Part shown: piece after piece, positions 36,724 through 44,742 of the stretch | Numbering within the stretch: position 1 is the first letter of the stretch | Layout of the letters: each line of letters starts with the position of its first letter | Source: Enterobacter chuandaensis | GTDB taxonomy: Bacteria; Pseudomonadota; Gammaproteobacteria; Enterobacterales; Enterobacteriaceae | NCBI RefSeq assembly: GCF_003594915.1 | Contig: NZ_QZCS01000014.1 | Location: forward strand, 61,804 to 125,803 | Direction: 5' to 3' | DNA: 64,000 bases | Notes under the pieces: generated by a model | What the model saw: only the letters and a program-made list of their open reading frames with translations | What the model was told of the DNA's origin: nothing | Database searches by the model: none | Made by a program: the position numbers and the translations under genes

Positions 36724-37154
36724 CAGTACATCTCCCTCGGGCGGTGGATGATGTGCGTGACGACGCCAAAGATATCCAGATCGTCCGGGTCGGGATAAAT
36801 CGGCGACCAGGCGGCGTTCATTGGCTGCAGCGTCAGTCGTGGCGTCAGCAGAAGCCGTTTAACCGTAAACTCTCCCTGCACACTGGCCACAACAATATCG
36901 CCGTGCCGGGGCTTCTCTGCACTGTCCACAACCAGCAGATCGCCATTGTAAAGGCTGCCGTCGGACATGCTGTCACCGCTGGCACGGAGATAGTAAGTCG
37001 CGCTCGGGTGCCGTATGCAGTAATCATGGAGATCCAGGTCGGACTCGACATAGTCAGCGGCAGGGCTGGGAAAACCGCAGCTGGCCAGGTCTGCAAACAA
37101 CGGATGGGCCTGTGGCGGGAGTGCTTTCCCGGTGCAGAAAAGCTGCAGTTTCAT
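36723..37154 (-). CDS. umuD: UmuD-like protein (S24 autoprotease)
   Basis: A 143-residue LexA/UmuD-family protein. The cleavage site is Cys26-Gly27 (ASCGFPSP), and the catalytic dyad is Ser62 (GDSMSDG) with Lys99 (FTVKRLL). RecA filaments trigger self-cleavage to UmuD-prime, which joins UmuC. A LexA box 25 bases upstream shows SOS control. Confidence 0.95.
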   Translation of the reverse strand: MKLQLFCTGKALPPQAHPLFADLASCGFPSPAADYVESDLDLHDYCIRHPSATYYLRASGDSMSDGSLYNGDLLVVDSAEKPRHGDIVVASVQGEFTVKRLLLTPRLTLQPMNAAWSPIYPDPDDLDIFGVVTHIIHRPREMY

Positions 37155-37178
37155 CTTTCCTCCTGACGTCTAAATGCA

Positions 37179-37194
37179 CTGGTTATGCATACAG
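37179..37194. promoter_or_regulatory. LexA (SOS) box of umuDC
   Basis: Read on the minus strand: CTGTATGCATAACCAG, fitting CTG-N10-CAG, within TACTGTATGCATAACCAG. It lies just before umuD in promoter position. Confidence 0.85.
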
Positions 37195-37382
37195 TATATT
37201 TAACAGCGTGAGGATAATCCAGATCGCCTGCGCCATGAACAGGGTGAGTAACCTAAGTTACTCAAAATGCTAATTAATATCATTTTGAACCATTTATGCT
37301 TCTCATAATGAGAAATAAGGCTTTTGTTTTTCCATTTTGCTCTTATAATATGTATCAAATTGAGTTTAATTGATGGAGCATA

Positions 37383-38357
37383 ATGATGAATATTTACTGC
37401 GATGATGGTTCAACTAATGTTAAGCTGGCATGGTTTGAAGGAAACGAGCTGCAGACCCGGGTTTCAGCTAACTCCTTCCGGCATGGCTGGAAAGTGGCGG
37501 AATTCAGTGCCGCAACGTTCAACTATCAGGTGGGCACGCTGAAATACACCTGGGACAGCGTCAGCCGGGATGCCATCCCGACGACAAACGTGGAATACCA
37601 GTACGGTGATCTCAACCTGCTGGCCGTGCATCATGCCCTGCTGAACAGCGGACTTGAGTCGCAGCCGGTGAGCCTGACCGTGACGCTGCCCCTGAGCGAG
37701 TATTATGACGGGGACTGCCAGCGGAACGAGGGGAACATCCGACGCAAACGGGAAAACCTGATGCGTGAGCTGGTTCTGAATAAGGGCAGGGCATTTACCG
37801 TAACGGACGTGAAGGTGATGCCGGAATCACTGCCGGCGGCGTTCTCCCGTCTCGCGGAGCTGAAGCCCGAACCCGCTGAGACCACCCTGATTATCGATCT
37901 CGGCGGAACCACGCTCGATGCCGGCGTGATTGTCGGACAGTTTGATGATATCAGTGCGGTACACGGCAATCCGTCTGTCGGCGTGTCACAGGTCACCCGC
38001 GCAGCTGCAGGCGCGCTGCGGGCTGCAGACAGCGAAACCAGCGCGCTTATTGCTGACACGGTCATCCGCAACCGCAATGATCGTCAGTATCTGCAGCGAG
38101 TGATCAACGATGCCGGAAAAATTGACGATGTTCTGAACAAAATTACAGAGGCAATCACTTCCCTGGGCGCGCGCGTCACCAGTGAGCTGACGGCCTTCAG
38201 GAACGTTAACCGGGTATTCCTGGTCGGGGGAGGGGCATCCCTCATTGAAGAGGCTATCCGTCAGGCCTGGCCTCTGGCTCCTGACCGTATCGAGGTTATA
38301 GGCGATCCGCAGCTGGCGCTGGCCAGAGAGATTGCCCTTTACAATAAAGAGGACTAA
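37383..38357 (+). CDS. parM: ParM/StbA actin-like partition ATPase
   Basis: A 324-residue actin-like protein: phosphate-1 motif DDGSTNVKL at the start, TLPLSEYYD, phosphate-2 motif LIIDLGGTTLDAG, and the adenosine segment FLVGGGASLI. It polymerises into filaments that push plasmid copies apart, as in R1. GGAG lies before the start. A likely centromere and promoter occupy 37200-37382, where AAAATG/CATTTT inverted repeats are seen. StbB follows by two bases. Confidence 0.94.
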   Translation: MMNIYCDDGSTNVKLAWFEGNELQTRVSANSFRHGWKVAEFSAATFNYQVGTLKYTWDSVSRDAIPTTNVEYQYGDLNLLAVHHALLNSGLESQPVSLTVTLPLSEYYDGDCQRNEGNIRRKRENLMRELVLNKGRAFTVTDVKVMPESLPAAFSRLAELKPEPAETTLIIDLGGTTLDAGVIVGQFDDISAVHGNPSVGVSQVTRAAAGALRAADSETSALIADTVIRNRNDRQYLQRVINDAGKIDDVLNKITEAITSLGARVTSELTAFRNVNRVFLVGGGASLIEEAIRQAWPLAPDRIEVIGDPQLALAREIALYNKED

Positions 38358-38359
38358 AC

Positions 38360-39022
38360 GTGCCGGACGGCCAGTATTCTTTCTATCTGCACAGCGACGA
38401 TCGCACCGACATCGCGGCGATGGCGACCATCAGCACCATCTCACAGCCCCTGCGCGGTGACTTCATCCGGACCGCCGCCACCGCCGGGGCGGTGATGTAC
38501 CAGACGGATGCCCGTTTACCGGCATTGATCCCGGTGTTCTTTGACGGGCATCTGAGCACCATCCGGCTTTGCGCCGTGATGGCGCTGGTATCCGGCACCT
38601 GGTCTTCACTCTCAGGACTTCCTGATGAGCCTGACGGTGGCGTGGCGGCTCTGGCCATGTCACCGGATACGGAATACCAGCGCCGGCGTTACACCCTGAC
38701 GCTTCAGGATGACCGGAGCAGTGAACGGGTTGAGCGTGTGCTGACGGGCGTGTCATCCCGTCTGCGCGGAGAGCTGCTGAGAAACCTGATTATCACCGGT
38801 CTGGCCCTGCATACGACCGCACCGGAGCTGCCGCGTCTGCTGGCCAGCATGCCGGTACCGCCCGGCACGGTCAGCGAGCTGCAGGTTCTGGTTCAGCAGA
38901 TGGCCGGTACGGCTGGCGTGAGTAAAGCTGCAGTACCGGAGAAACCAGCAGAGCCTGCCGCACCGGTAACCGGTGAAGCGACCAGGATAAAGAAAAATAT
39001 GCAACGGGCATTCGGAGACTAA
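38360..39022 (+). CDS. stbB: StbB/ParR-like partition adaptor with internal duplication
   Basis: A 220-residue protein immediately downstream of parM, in the position of StbB/ParR, which binds the centromere and caps ParM filaments. Residues 6-57 and 111-161 are similar, each with L-x-DDR, then LRGxxxR and LPxL at matching spacing. The RHH-like domain therefore seems to occur twice in one chain. The C-terminal 35 residues are Pro/Ala-rich and basic. It starts with GTG at 38360. Confidence 0.8.
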   Translation: MPDGQYSFYLHSDDRTDIAAMATISTISQPLRGDFIRTAATAGAVMYQTDARLPALIPVFFDGHLSTIRLCAVMALVSGTWSSLSGLPDEPDGGVAALAMSPDTEYQRRRYTLTLQDDRSSERVERVLTGVSSRLRGELLRNLIITGLALHTTAPELPRLLASMPVPPGTVSELQVLVQQMAGTAGVSKAAVPEKPAEPAAPVTGEATRIKKNMQRAFGD

Positions 39023-39025
39023 AAC

Positions 39026-39289
39026 ATGTCAGTGGTTAAACAGAAGGCAGAGCAGTGCATTCATAACTTTCTGCGTGCCCGGAACGTGCCTGAATCTCAG
39101 TGGCCCGATCTGGTCAAAAAGACCGGCAGGGGAATGATACTGGCAGGCGTGGCCGTTGTGGTTCCCGGAGTTCTGGTTGATAACATCTCCCTGCCGGTGA
39201 CAATCGCGATGCAGGTCTGCTACGCCTCACTGATCGGCCTCGGGGTTCTCCTGGCGTTTGACGATAAAAAGCCGAAGAACCGATCCTGA
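39026..39289 (+). CDS. Small membrane protein
   Basis: An 87-residue protein with two hydrophobic helices (about residues 37-53 and 58-76) and charged ends. It follows stbB by three bases and so belongs to the parM-stbB transcript. The function was not recognised. Confidence 0.65.
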   Translation: MSVVKQKAEQCIHNFLRARNVPESQWPDLVKKTGRGMILAGVAVVVPGVLVDNISLPVTIAMQVCYASLIGLGVLLAFDDKKPKNRS

Positions 39290-39336
39290 GCAGGAACATC
39301 ATTCAGAATGGTAACCAGACAGCCCGGGAGGGACTG

Positions 39337-39438
39337 ATGCAAAAGGTTAAGAGAGCGGGGCTGACGCTGGCGGAGGCCAGCGAGCTGTTGAACTGTCAGG
39401 AAATAAAGGAGATGAACAACAATGAGGAGGACAAATGA
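39337..39438 (+). CDS. Possible 33-residue peptide (overlapped by the next gene)
   Basis: MQKVKRAGLTLAEASELLNC and an acidic tail. GGGAGGG lies nine bases before the ATG, and its stop overlaps the next start (ATGA), suggesting translational coupling. No family was recognised; it may be a leader peptide. Confidence 0.45.
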   Translation: MQKVKRAGLTLAEASELLNCQEIKEMNNNEEDK

Positions 39439-39815
39439 AGTGTAATACTGCAATTTTGTTTGTGGCGCTCACACTGGCAATACCCGGTGCGGTGAATGCC
39501 GCAGCCACAGTGGCGGTTCTTGACCAGATGGCCACGAAAAAGCAAAAGGAACGTGAAGACCAGCTCGAAGCCGTGGAACGTGATGCTTTAGCTCAGCCAG
39601 ATGCATGGAAAGCATATCTACAGGTGTCTGACGCAGTGCCTGCTGATGCCCCCATCATGCTGCAAAACCGCTACCGCAGCCTCGCCATTTCACTGGCACT
39701 GAAGGCTGCAATGGCCTGTTCGTCAGACGCTCTCAAGCTTCTCGAGCGTAACGACGTAATTGAGTTTCGCGTACTCCGATCATCGTTAGTCTCAGCCTGC
39801 AAAACAGCTAAATAA
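39435..39815 (+). CDS. Exported small protein
   Basis: A 126-residue protein with a signal peptide (KCNTAILFVALTLAIPGAVNA-A). The mature part is helical, starting with a lysine/glutamate-rich stretch (KKQKEREDQLEAVERD), with two cysteines later. GAGGAGG precedes the start. No family was recognised. It ends the + strand run after parM. Confidence 0.65.
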   Translation: MKCNTAILFVALTLAIPGAVNAAATVAVLDQMATKKQKEREDQLEAVERDALAQPDAWKAYLQVSDAVPADAPIMLQNRYRSLAISLALKAAMACSSDALKLLERNDVIEFRVLRSSLVSACKTAK

Positions 39816-39910
39816 GTTTCGTGCCAGCTGCCCACTTCCAGATTCCAATCTTCGGCTGGCATTCTCTCAATCCTGTAACCCTCTGTCCTGCATTATCCTC
39901 TTCAGGACAA

Positions 39911-39944
39911 AAAAAACGGCAGGGTGACATCTCATCCCTGCCGT
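39911..39944 (-). terminator. Strong terminator for minus-strand transcription
   Basis: ACGGCAGGG and CCCTGCCGT form a perfect 9-bp stem preceded on the + strand by eight A (39909-39916), i.e. a U-run for transcripts reading minus. No minus-strand gene is visible upstream of it. Confidence 0.7.
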
Positions 39945-40060
39945 CAAAACTAATCGCTTAATTTTTCGGCGATTATAATGTATTGTTTTGTGATGTAAAT
40001 CACATTTTAATTTAATGTGAAATTTTCCCTCCGCTTTATATCTCCCGTAAGAAATTACCC

Positions 40061-40244
40061 GCCGTGCCTTCACGCTAACCCGGCCGCTGCGGTCGCAAGG
40101 GTTCACGTTGTCTCCGTCCTCACCCGTTCGCGCCCTGCACGGTGCATTCAGCCCGTGAAGGGCTTGCGCTGCGGCTTCGGCGTCGCCCTGGCGTCCTCCG
40201 CTTTACGCCGTGTTTTTGTGGCGGCACGGCGCAAGAGGGTGCCG
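40061..40244 (+). repeat. Leading-region element R1 (Frpo-like candidate)
   Basis: A ~185-bp GC-rich element starting GCCGTGCCTTCACG and ending GCAAGAGGGTGCCG, 19 bases before the gene at 40263. Closely similar copies lie at 41046-41230 and 42788-42968, each just before a gene. Internal inverted repeats such as GCCGTG/CACGGC (40207-40230) allow folding as single-stranded DNA. Function as an Frpo-like promoter or ssi site is inferred. Confidence 0.6.
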
Positions 40245-40262
40245 GATGCTGAGGACACAACC

Positions 40263-40730
40263 ATGTTCAGACTGACCTGTATTGAACTCGATAACGGCGA
40301 GTTTGCCGTCTATATCAATCACCATTACCTGGGGAGTGAAGATGCCAGCGGAGAGCGACTTTCTCTGGGGGAGGTTCTGGAGCAGCTCTCCCAGCTGCCG
40401 GGCGTGGAATTACAGACCCTGCTGGAACCCGTACCGGAGTGCGATGACTGGTGCTGGAACGACATCGCCGATCGCGTCCTGCCGTCGCGTCCTGCATGTC
40501 GTGATGATGTGACGGTGGCAGGGCTCATCGCCAGGCTGAAGCAGTACCCACCGGATGCACTGTGTATGGGGACGTTCTGGCTGGAAGATGATTTTCTGTC
40601 GCTCGATGACAGTCTGTCGGAGGAAGAAATTGCAGAAGCCATGCGTATCTGCGACCACAGCCACGATGCAGGCATCGGTTTTAACTGGGACACGCTGCAG
40701 TTCGCTATCGACCACGTGAAGGGGCGCTGA
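40263..40730 (+). CDS. Leading-region protein of unknown function
   Basis: A 155-residue acidic protein starting MFRLTCIELDNGEFAVYINH. Start chosen at the ATG directly after element R1; an earlier in-frame ATG at 40017 would translate through the repeat. It contains CDDWCWNDI and GTFWLEDDFLSLDD, and the net charge is strongly negative, as in many DNA-mimic anti-defence proteins, but no family was recognised. It is the first gene of the leading-region series seen here. Confidence 0.65.
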   Translation: MFRLTCIELDNGEFAVYINHHYLGSEDASGERLSLGEVLEQLSQLPGVELQTLLEPVPECDDWCWNDIADRVLPSRPACRDDVTVAGLIARLKQYPPDALCMGTFWLEDDFLSLDDSLSEEEIAEAMRICDHSHDAGIGFNWDTLQFAIDHVKGR

Positions 40731-40763
40731 AAAAAAGGACACCATCCGGGGAGGGGGTGTCCT
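40730..40763 (-). terminator. Terminator for minus-strand transcription, directly after gene
   Basis: AGGACACC and GGTGTCCT form an 8-bp stem with a long A-run before it on the + strand, so termination works in the minus direction. Confidence 0.65.
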
Positions 40764-40861
40764 GAAGCCATGCAATTCGTTACAGGTGAAAACCCTTAAG
40801 ATGTTTTCGGCGCTGATAATCACATAATCACTTCGCACTTTCACCTGCCATATATCCGACT

Positions 40862-40892
40862 CAAAAAAAAGACGTCTCCGGTTGGGGACGTC
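40862..40892 (-). terminator. Second minus-direction terminator
   Basis: GACGTCTCC and GGGGACGTC form a 9-bp stem with one G-T pair, preceded on the + strand by eight A. It resembles the hairpin at 40730-40763, including the trailing TCCTGAA. Confidence 0.65.
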
Positions 40893-41045
40893 CTGAAATC
40901 AAAGGCACACATGTCAGATAACGGCGCGAATCCATTATCAGTGTGCATTCTGCCATACACTCACGGACTCATCAGCTACCAGAACCGGTACCGAAGGATG
41001 TCGGTTCCCTCCGCCTTATTGCCGCCAGCCGGCGGCGTGTTCAAC

Positions 41046-41230
41046 GCCGTGCCTTCACGCTAACCCGGCCGCTGCGGTCGCAAGGGTTCACGTTGTCTCC
41101 GTCCTCACCCGTTCGCACCTTTCACGGTGCATTCAGCCCGTGAAAGGCTTGCGCTGCGGCTTGCGGCGTCGCCCCTGCGCCCTCCGCTTTTCGCCGGGTT
41201 TTTGTGGCGGCACGGCGCAAGAGGGTGCCG
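41046..41230 (+). repeat. Leading-region element R2
   Basis: The second copy of the element found at 40061, nearly identical for long stretches (e.g. CCGGCCGCTGCGGTCGCAAG). It ends 22 bases before the methyltransferase gene. Confidence 0.62.
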
Positions 41231-41252
41231 CATATCAGAGAGGAGTGTGTCT

Positions 41253-41945
41253 ATGTCCCGTTTTATTCTGGGTGACTGCGTGCAGGTGATGTCCCGTTTT
41301 CCGGCGCGTGCCGTCGATTATATTCTTACCGACCCACCGTACCTGGTTGGCTATAAGGACCGTACCGGCCGCACCCTGGCCGGGGACAACTCTGCCGAAT
41401 GGCTCCAGCCCGCCTGTCATGAAATGTACCGCGTGCTGAAAAATGACAGCCTCATGGTGAGTTTCTATGCCTGGAACCGCGCGGATCTGTTTCTGAATGC
41501 GTGGAAAACGGCCGGTTTCCGGGTGGTTGGCCATATCGTCTTTGCCAAGAGCTACGCCTCAAAATCGACGTTCGTGGGTTACACCCATGAGAGTGCCTAC
41601 CTGCTGGCAAAGGGAAGGCCGCAAACCCCGGACCGTCCCATCCCGGACGTGATCCCCTGGAAATACACGGGCAACCGACATCACCCGACGGAGAAGCCGG
41701 TGCAGAGCCTGCGGCCGCTGATTGAATCGCTCACGCGTCCGGGGGCTATTGTCCTTGACCCGTTCGCCGGCAGCGGCTCCACCTGCGTGGCCGCCGCCGA
41801 AGCCAGCCGCCGCTATATCGGGATCGAGATGCTTGAACAGTACCACGCCGCCGGCGTTCGACGTCTGGCACAGGTTGAACGGGCAAGAAGGATGCCGGCG
41901 GCCAATGACGGCGCGTTTTACCCCGACTGGCCGGAGGCGGCATGA
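41253..41945 (+). CDS. DNA methyltransferase (N4/N6, leading region)
   Basis: A 230-residue amino-methyltransferase. The catalytic motif DPPYLVGY follows an N-terminal FILGDCVQVM, and the SAM-binding motif LDPFAGSGSTCVAAAE is at the C-terminal end, an order typical of beta-class N6/N4 methyltransferases. It has no restriction partner. In F-like leading regions such orphan enzymes are thought to shield incoming DNA from restriction. ATG at 41253 has AGAGAGGAG upstream and follows element R2; an in-frame ATG at 41127 lies inside R2. Confidence 0.88.
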   Translation: MSRFILGDCVQVMSRFPARAVDYILTDPPYLVGYKDRTGRTLAGDNSAEWLQPACHEMYRVLKNDSLMVSFYAWNRADLFLNAWKTAGFRVVGHIVFAKSYASKSTFVGYTHESAYLLAKGRPQTPDRPIPDVIPWKYTGNRHHPTEKPVQSLRPLIESLTRPGAIVLDPFAGSGSTCVAAAEASRRYIGIEMLEQYHAAGVRRLAQVERARRMPAANDGAFYPDWPEAA

Positions 41946-42163
41946 ACTACCCGGGCCTTGAAAACCTGCGCGCGGACGTGGCCGCGCTCAGCAATGCCAT
42001 GTGTGACGTGCGGATGCTGCTGAACCGCCTCGAATCGCAGCACCGGCACGACGCGGCAACGCTTACCGAACGTATGGCTGCGCAGACTCTGCGCCGGATC
42101 AACACCCTGCTTCTTGAAGCCTACCGCGAAGCCCTGGTGCTGGACGAAACCTTTCAGGACTGA
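41942..42163 (+). CDS. Small leading-region helical protein
   Basis: A 73-residue, mostly helical protein (NLRADVAALSNAMCDVRMLL). Its start overlaps the methyltransferase stop by four bases, so it is translationally coupled and may assist that enzyme. The family was not recognised. Confidence 0.65.
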   Translation: MNYPGLENLRADVAALSNAMCDVRMLLNRLESQHRHDAATLTERMAAQTLRRINTLLLEAYREALVLDETFQD

Positions 42164-42171
42164 CTGACCCT

Positions 42172-42189
42172 GCCGGGCTGATGCCCGGC
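42172..42189. repeat. Intergenic GC hairpin H1
   Basis: GCCGGGC, TGAT, GCCCGGC: a perfect 7-bp stem eight bases after a stop codon, without a T-run. Confidence 0.6.
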
Positions 42190-42218
42190 CTGTAACCCCT
42201 TACAAGAGAGAACAAACG

Positions 42219-42641
42219 ATGTACGGAACCCGCGAAGAACTTTGTGTACAGCTTGAAAACATGTTCACGTTTGACGAACCCCTGGTCCTGCTGGTCTGGA
42301 CGGAAGAGGGGATTAGCGTGGCCTGCCGTGAAGCCCAGCCAGAACCGGACGGGGCTGAAATCCGGAATCTGATGAAGGCGATCGGCGAAATGAAAATGAC
42401 GCAATACCGCCAGGAGGGGGTAAATAATCTGACTGTCAGCGACCTCCTGGCCCGTCAGCGGGAAGCGGCAAACCGTCAGGTGAGTGTTCCGGCGGTACTC
42501 CTGTCCCGCGTCCTGCGTAACTATGAATGTGAGCTGGAAAACCGGATCGGTATGGCCTGGGAAGCCGGGCGGCAGGAGCCTGAATCCGTCAGGAATGAGC
42601 TGAAGGACGTTCACGCCTTACAGGAGACGCTGGCCGCGTAA
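42219..42641 (+). CDS. DUF1380-like leading-region protein
   Basis: A 140-residue protein starting MYGTREELCVQLENMFTFDE with LLVWTEEGISVACR. This pattern is familiar from DUF1380 proteins of enterobacterial conjugative plasmids, function unknown. The C-terminal half is helical and acidic. AGAGAG precedes the start. Confidence 0.75.
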   Translation: MYGTREELCVQLENMFTFDEPLVLLVWTEEGISVACREAQPEPDGAEIRNLMKAIGEMKMTQYRQEGVNNLTVSDLLARQREAANRQVSVPAVLLSRVLRNYECELENRIGMAWEAGRQEPESVRNELKDVHALQETLAA

Positions 42642-42649
42642 GGGAAAGA

Positions 42650-42668
42650 GCCGGGGTAACGCCCCGGC
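42650..42668. repeat. Intergenic GC hairpin H2
   Basis: GCCGGGG, TAACG, CCCCGGC: a perfect 7-bp stem eight bases after the preceding stop codon, without a T-run. Confidence 0.6.
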
Positions 42669-42787
42669 AACCGGTGGACATCCACAGCGAAAAGGATGTC
42701 AGTTCCTTCCGCTTCTATCCGCCGCTGCCCTCCGGGCCACGTCGGGACAATGAAACTCCCCTGAAGCTCCCTGCGGTGACGGCATGC

Positions 42788-42968
42788 GCCGTGACTTCAC
42801 TGTAGCCCGGCCGCATCGGCCACAAGGGTTCGCTGACGCCTCCGTCCTCACCCGTTCGCACCCTTCACGGTGCATTCAGCCCGTGAAGGCTTTGCGCTGC
42901 GGCTTGCGGCGTCGCCCCTGTGTCCTCCGCTTTTCGCCGGTCTGTCGTGTCGTCACGGCGATGCCGGA
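42788..42968 (+). repeat. Leading-region element R3
   Basis: The third, more diverged copy of the element at 40061 and 41046. The segment TCCTCACCCGTTCGCACC through GCATTCAGCCCGTGAAGG is best conserved. It ends 29 bases before the antirestriction gene. Confidence 0.6.
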
Positions 42969-42997
42969 ACCGAGAATATGTTAACCGTGGAGGATCT

Positions 42998-43426
42998 ATG
43001 AACCAGACTATGACCTGTGATGCTGTTCGTCTTGAGGGTGCGCAGCGCCTGACTTTCCTGCCTGATTTGTTTGGCGGCGATTTTATGACGTCCGAGGCAT
43101 CCGTGTACGCCTATGCCCAGCGTTACTGCCCTGAGTATCAGGGGGGATTCTGGCAGTTTTACCGGCTGCCGGAAGGTGGCGGATATATGGCGCCTGACGT
43201 GGAGAGTCTGACCCTGTGCAATCCGGACAACTGGTTTGAGCAGACTGTCCGCGGGGAAGTGGCGGGGATCATCCTCACGGCGCTGGTACTGAATCACCGG
43301 AGCTGGCACCACAGTAACCATGACCATGAGGAGCTGTGCCGCCACTTCTGCCGCCGTTATGAGCAGCTTATGGCATTTGCTGATACCCATCCGGAAAGCG
43401 CCACCATCTGGCGCGCCCTTGACTGA
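42998..43426 (+). CDS. klcA: ArdB/KlcA family antirestriction protein
   Basis: A 142-residue protein of the ArdB/KlcA family: RLTFLPDLFGGDFMTSEASVY at the start, GGFWQFYRLPEGGGYMAPD in the middle, and an alpha-helical C-terminus. ArdB proteins protect entering plasmid DNA from type I restriction in the recipient. Start at the ATG after GTGGAGGATCT; earlier in-frame starts lie in element R3. Confidence 0.93.
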   Translation: MNQTMTCDAVRLEGAQRLTFLPDLFGGDFMTSEASVYAYAQRYCPEYQGGFWQFYRLPEGGGYMAPDVESLTLCNPDNWFEQTVRGEVAGIILTALVLNHRSWHHSNHDHEELCRHFCRRYEQLMAFADTHPESATIWRALD

Positions 43427-43433
43427 CTGACCA

Positions 43434-43452
43434 CGGGCGGCGATGCCGCCCG
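43434..43452. repeat. Intergenic GC hairpin H3
   Basis: CGGGCGGC, GAT, GCCGCCCG: a perfect 8-bp stem seven bases after the klcA stop, without a T-run. Confidence 0.6.
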
Positions 43453-43468
43453 ACTAAAGGAGAACACC

Positions 43469-43666
43469 ATGCAACTGTCACCGGAAACCCGCAGTATCCT
43501 GCGCCAGTATAAAACGCTCATCAACGAGCGACGTCGCGAATCCGGACTCAGCCCCGTTACTACAGCTAAAGTGCTGGAAGAGATCTGCGAATCTGCTACC
43601 CGCCAGTGCGCCGTCTATCTTTGCGGCCACTTCATTCTCCAGGGCGGTCAGGGCGACGGACAATAA
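43469..43666 (+). CDS. Small leading-region protein
   Basis: A 65-residue protein (QLSPETRSILRQYKTLINERR). The helical N-terminal half is basic, with three cysteines later. AAAGGAG lies before the start. It follows klcA by 42 bases. The family was not recognised. Confidence 0.6.
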   Translation: MQLSPETRSILRQYKTLINERRRESGLSPVTTAKVLEEICESATRQCAVYLCGHFILQGGQGDGQ

Positions 43667-43814
43667 ATAATCCGGGCGGGGCATAGGCGCCGCCTGTTCG
43701 CGCGCGAAAACCCTGTCATCCCTTCGGGCTGACGGACGGCAAGGTCAGCGCCTGCGGCGCTGCCCCCTCCCGCCCTGATGTAAGCCCGTGGAGATGTACA
43801 TGAAAGGTATTGTG

Positions 43815-43831
43815 AGGGCAAATTGTCACGG
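43815..43831 (-). repeat. Solitary F-type iteron
   Basis: On the minus strand GTGACAATTTGCCCTCAC matches the repE iterons, about 8.6 kb from ori2. Confidence 0.6.
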
Positions 43832-43845
43832 ATACGGTCCTGCGT

Positions 43846-43890
43846 GGCGTGGCGTGGCGTGGCGTGGCGTGGCGTGGCGTGGCGTGGCGT
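43846..43890. repeat. Nine tandem GGCGT units
   Basis: Nine perfect pentamers (45 bases), preceded by a partial unit GCGT. Confidence 0.9.
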
Positions 43891-44426
43891 GGTTGTCGGC
43901 TCTGAAACCCGATCAGCAAATCCTCTGAAAACACCAGAATCCCATTTCTGGCCCCCTTCGGCTCCCGGCCAGCGCTGCTGTCCGGTCGTCGAGCACCATT
44001 CCGCCAGGGCGGCCGCTGCGCACCCGCCAGGCTCCGCCGAACCCCTCCGGGTTTCGGGCCATACGGCTAGGGTCTGATGGCGAAGGTCAAGGGCTGCGGC
44101 TTCTCCGGCCGTGCAGTCCGGAACGCCTTCACCGCGCCGGCTGATGCCGTCGCTTTAATGGCGCCACGCCGTTCCGACGTGTCGGGTGTGTGCATCCTGT
44201 TCCCCCGGTGAAGCCATCCCCCGTGCGTCCTTACGCGGAGGGCTTGTCGTAGCACCGTCGGGTCGTCATCCAAGGGGTGAAATGCACTCCGCCAAAACTT
44301 TTTGCGTGCCGCAAAAACTTTAGTCTCCGCCCCTTTCCTTCCGCCCTTCGCCGTTGCTCCTTTGCCCTTTGCCGCGAGAGAACTCACCAGGGAGATGGCC
44401 AACCATCACCACAGGAGAAAACCAGG

Positions 44427-44699
44427 ATGCACACACGAAACGTCAACGTCAAAACCGCCGCTCAAGAATCTTCCAGGAAGATGGGGGAAGAACAAAACCC
44501 TGTTTCTGTCGCACGGGAGTGGGTGGCTCAGGCCACCTCGCTGAAAGCGGGGGTCACCGTCACTCTGTCCGATGTGTCCCGATACGGCGACGTTCAGGTG
44601 GAGATCCGCACCAACGGAACGCTTAACTGGCACGCCTGGTCGTTTGAACCGGATTTTCTTATTGAACTGAAACGCAACCTGCAATACGTGCAGCTTTAA
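44427..44699 (+). CDS. Leading-region protein of unknown function
   Basis: A 90-residue protein starting MHTRNVNVKTAAQESSRKMG, with a C-terminal beta-rich half (VTVTLSDVSRYGDVQVEIR). ACAGGAG lies before the start; a longer in-frame start at 44277 has no such site. The family was not recognised. Confidence 0.6.
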   Translation: MHTRNVNVKTAAQESSRKMGEEQNPVSVAREWVAQATSLKAGVTVTLSDVSRYGDVQVEIRTNGTLNWHAWSFEPDFLIELKRNLQYVQL

Positions 44700-44703
44700 C
44701 CGG

Positions 44704-44721
44704 AGGCCGGATGTCCGGCCT
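44704..44721. repeat. Intergenic GC hairpin H4
   Basis: AGGCCGGA, TG, TCCGGCCT: an 8-bp stem five bases after the stop codon, without a T-run. Confidence 0.6.
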
Positions 44722-44742
44722 TAACCCAGAGAAGGAGGAAAC

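Larger units (their letters stand above)
43667..44426. other. 760-base non-coding leading-region segment
   Basis: No credible gene is seen. It contains a solitary F-type iteron (43815-43831), nine tandem copies of GGCGT (43846-43890) and several GC-rich inverted repeats (e.g. TCAGCGCCTGCGGCGCTG at 43745-43762). It could hold single-strand initiation or regulatory structures. Confidence 0.5.

Noticed and set aside
40017..40262. N-terminal extension of the gene at 40263
   Set aside because: The extension translates the repeated R1 element, which is non-coding in the other copies; the ATG right after the element is preferred.
41127..41252. N-terminal extension of the methyltransferase
   Set aside because: It lies inside element R2, and the start at 41253 has a strong ribosome site and the family N-terminus.
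43846..43890. (GGCGT)9 as a CRISPR or coding repeat
   Set aside because: Pure tandem pentamer without spacers, in a region lacking a supported gene.
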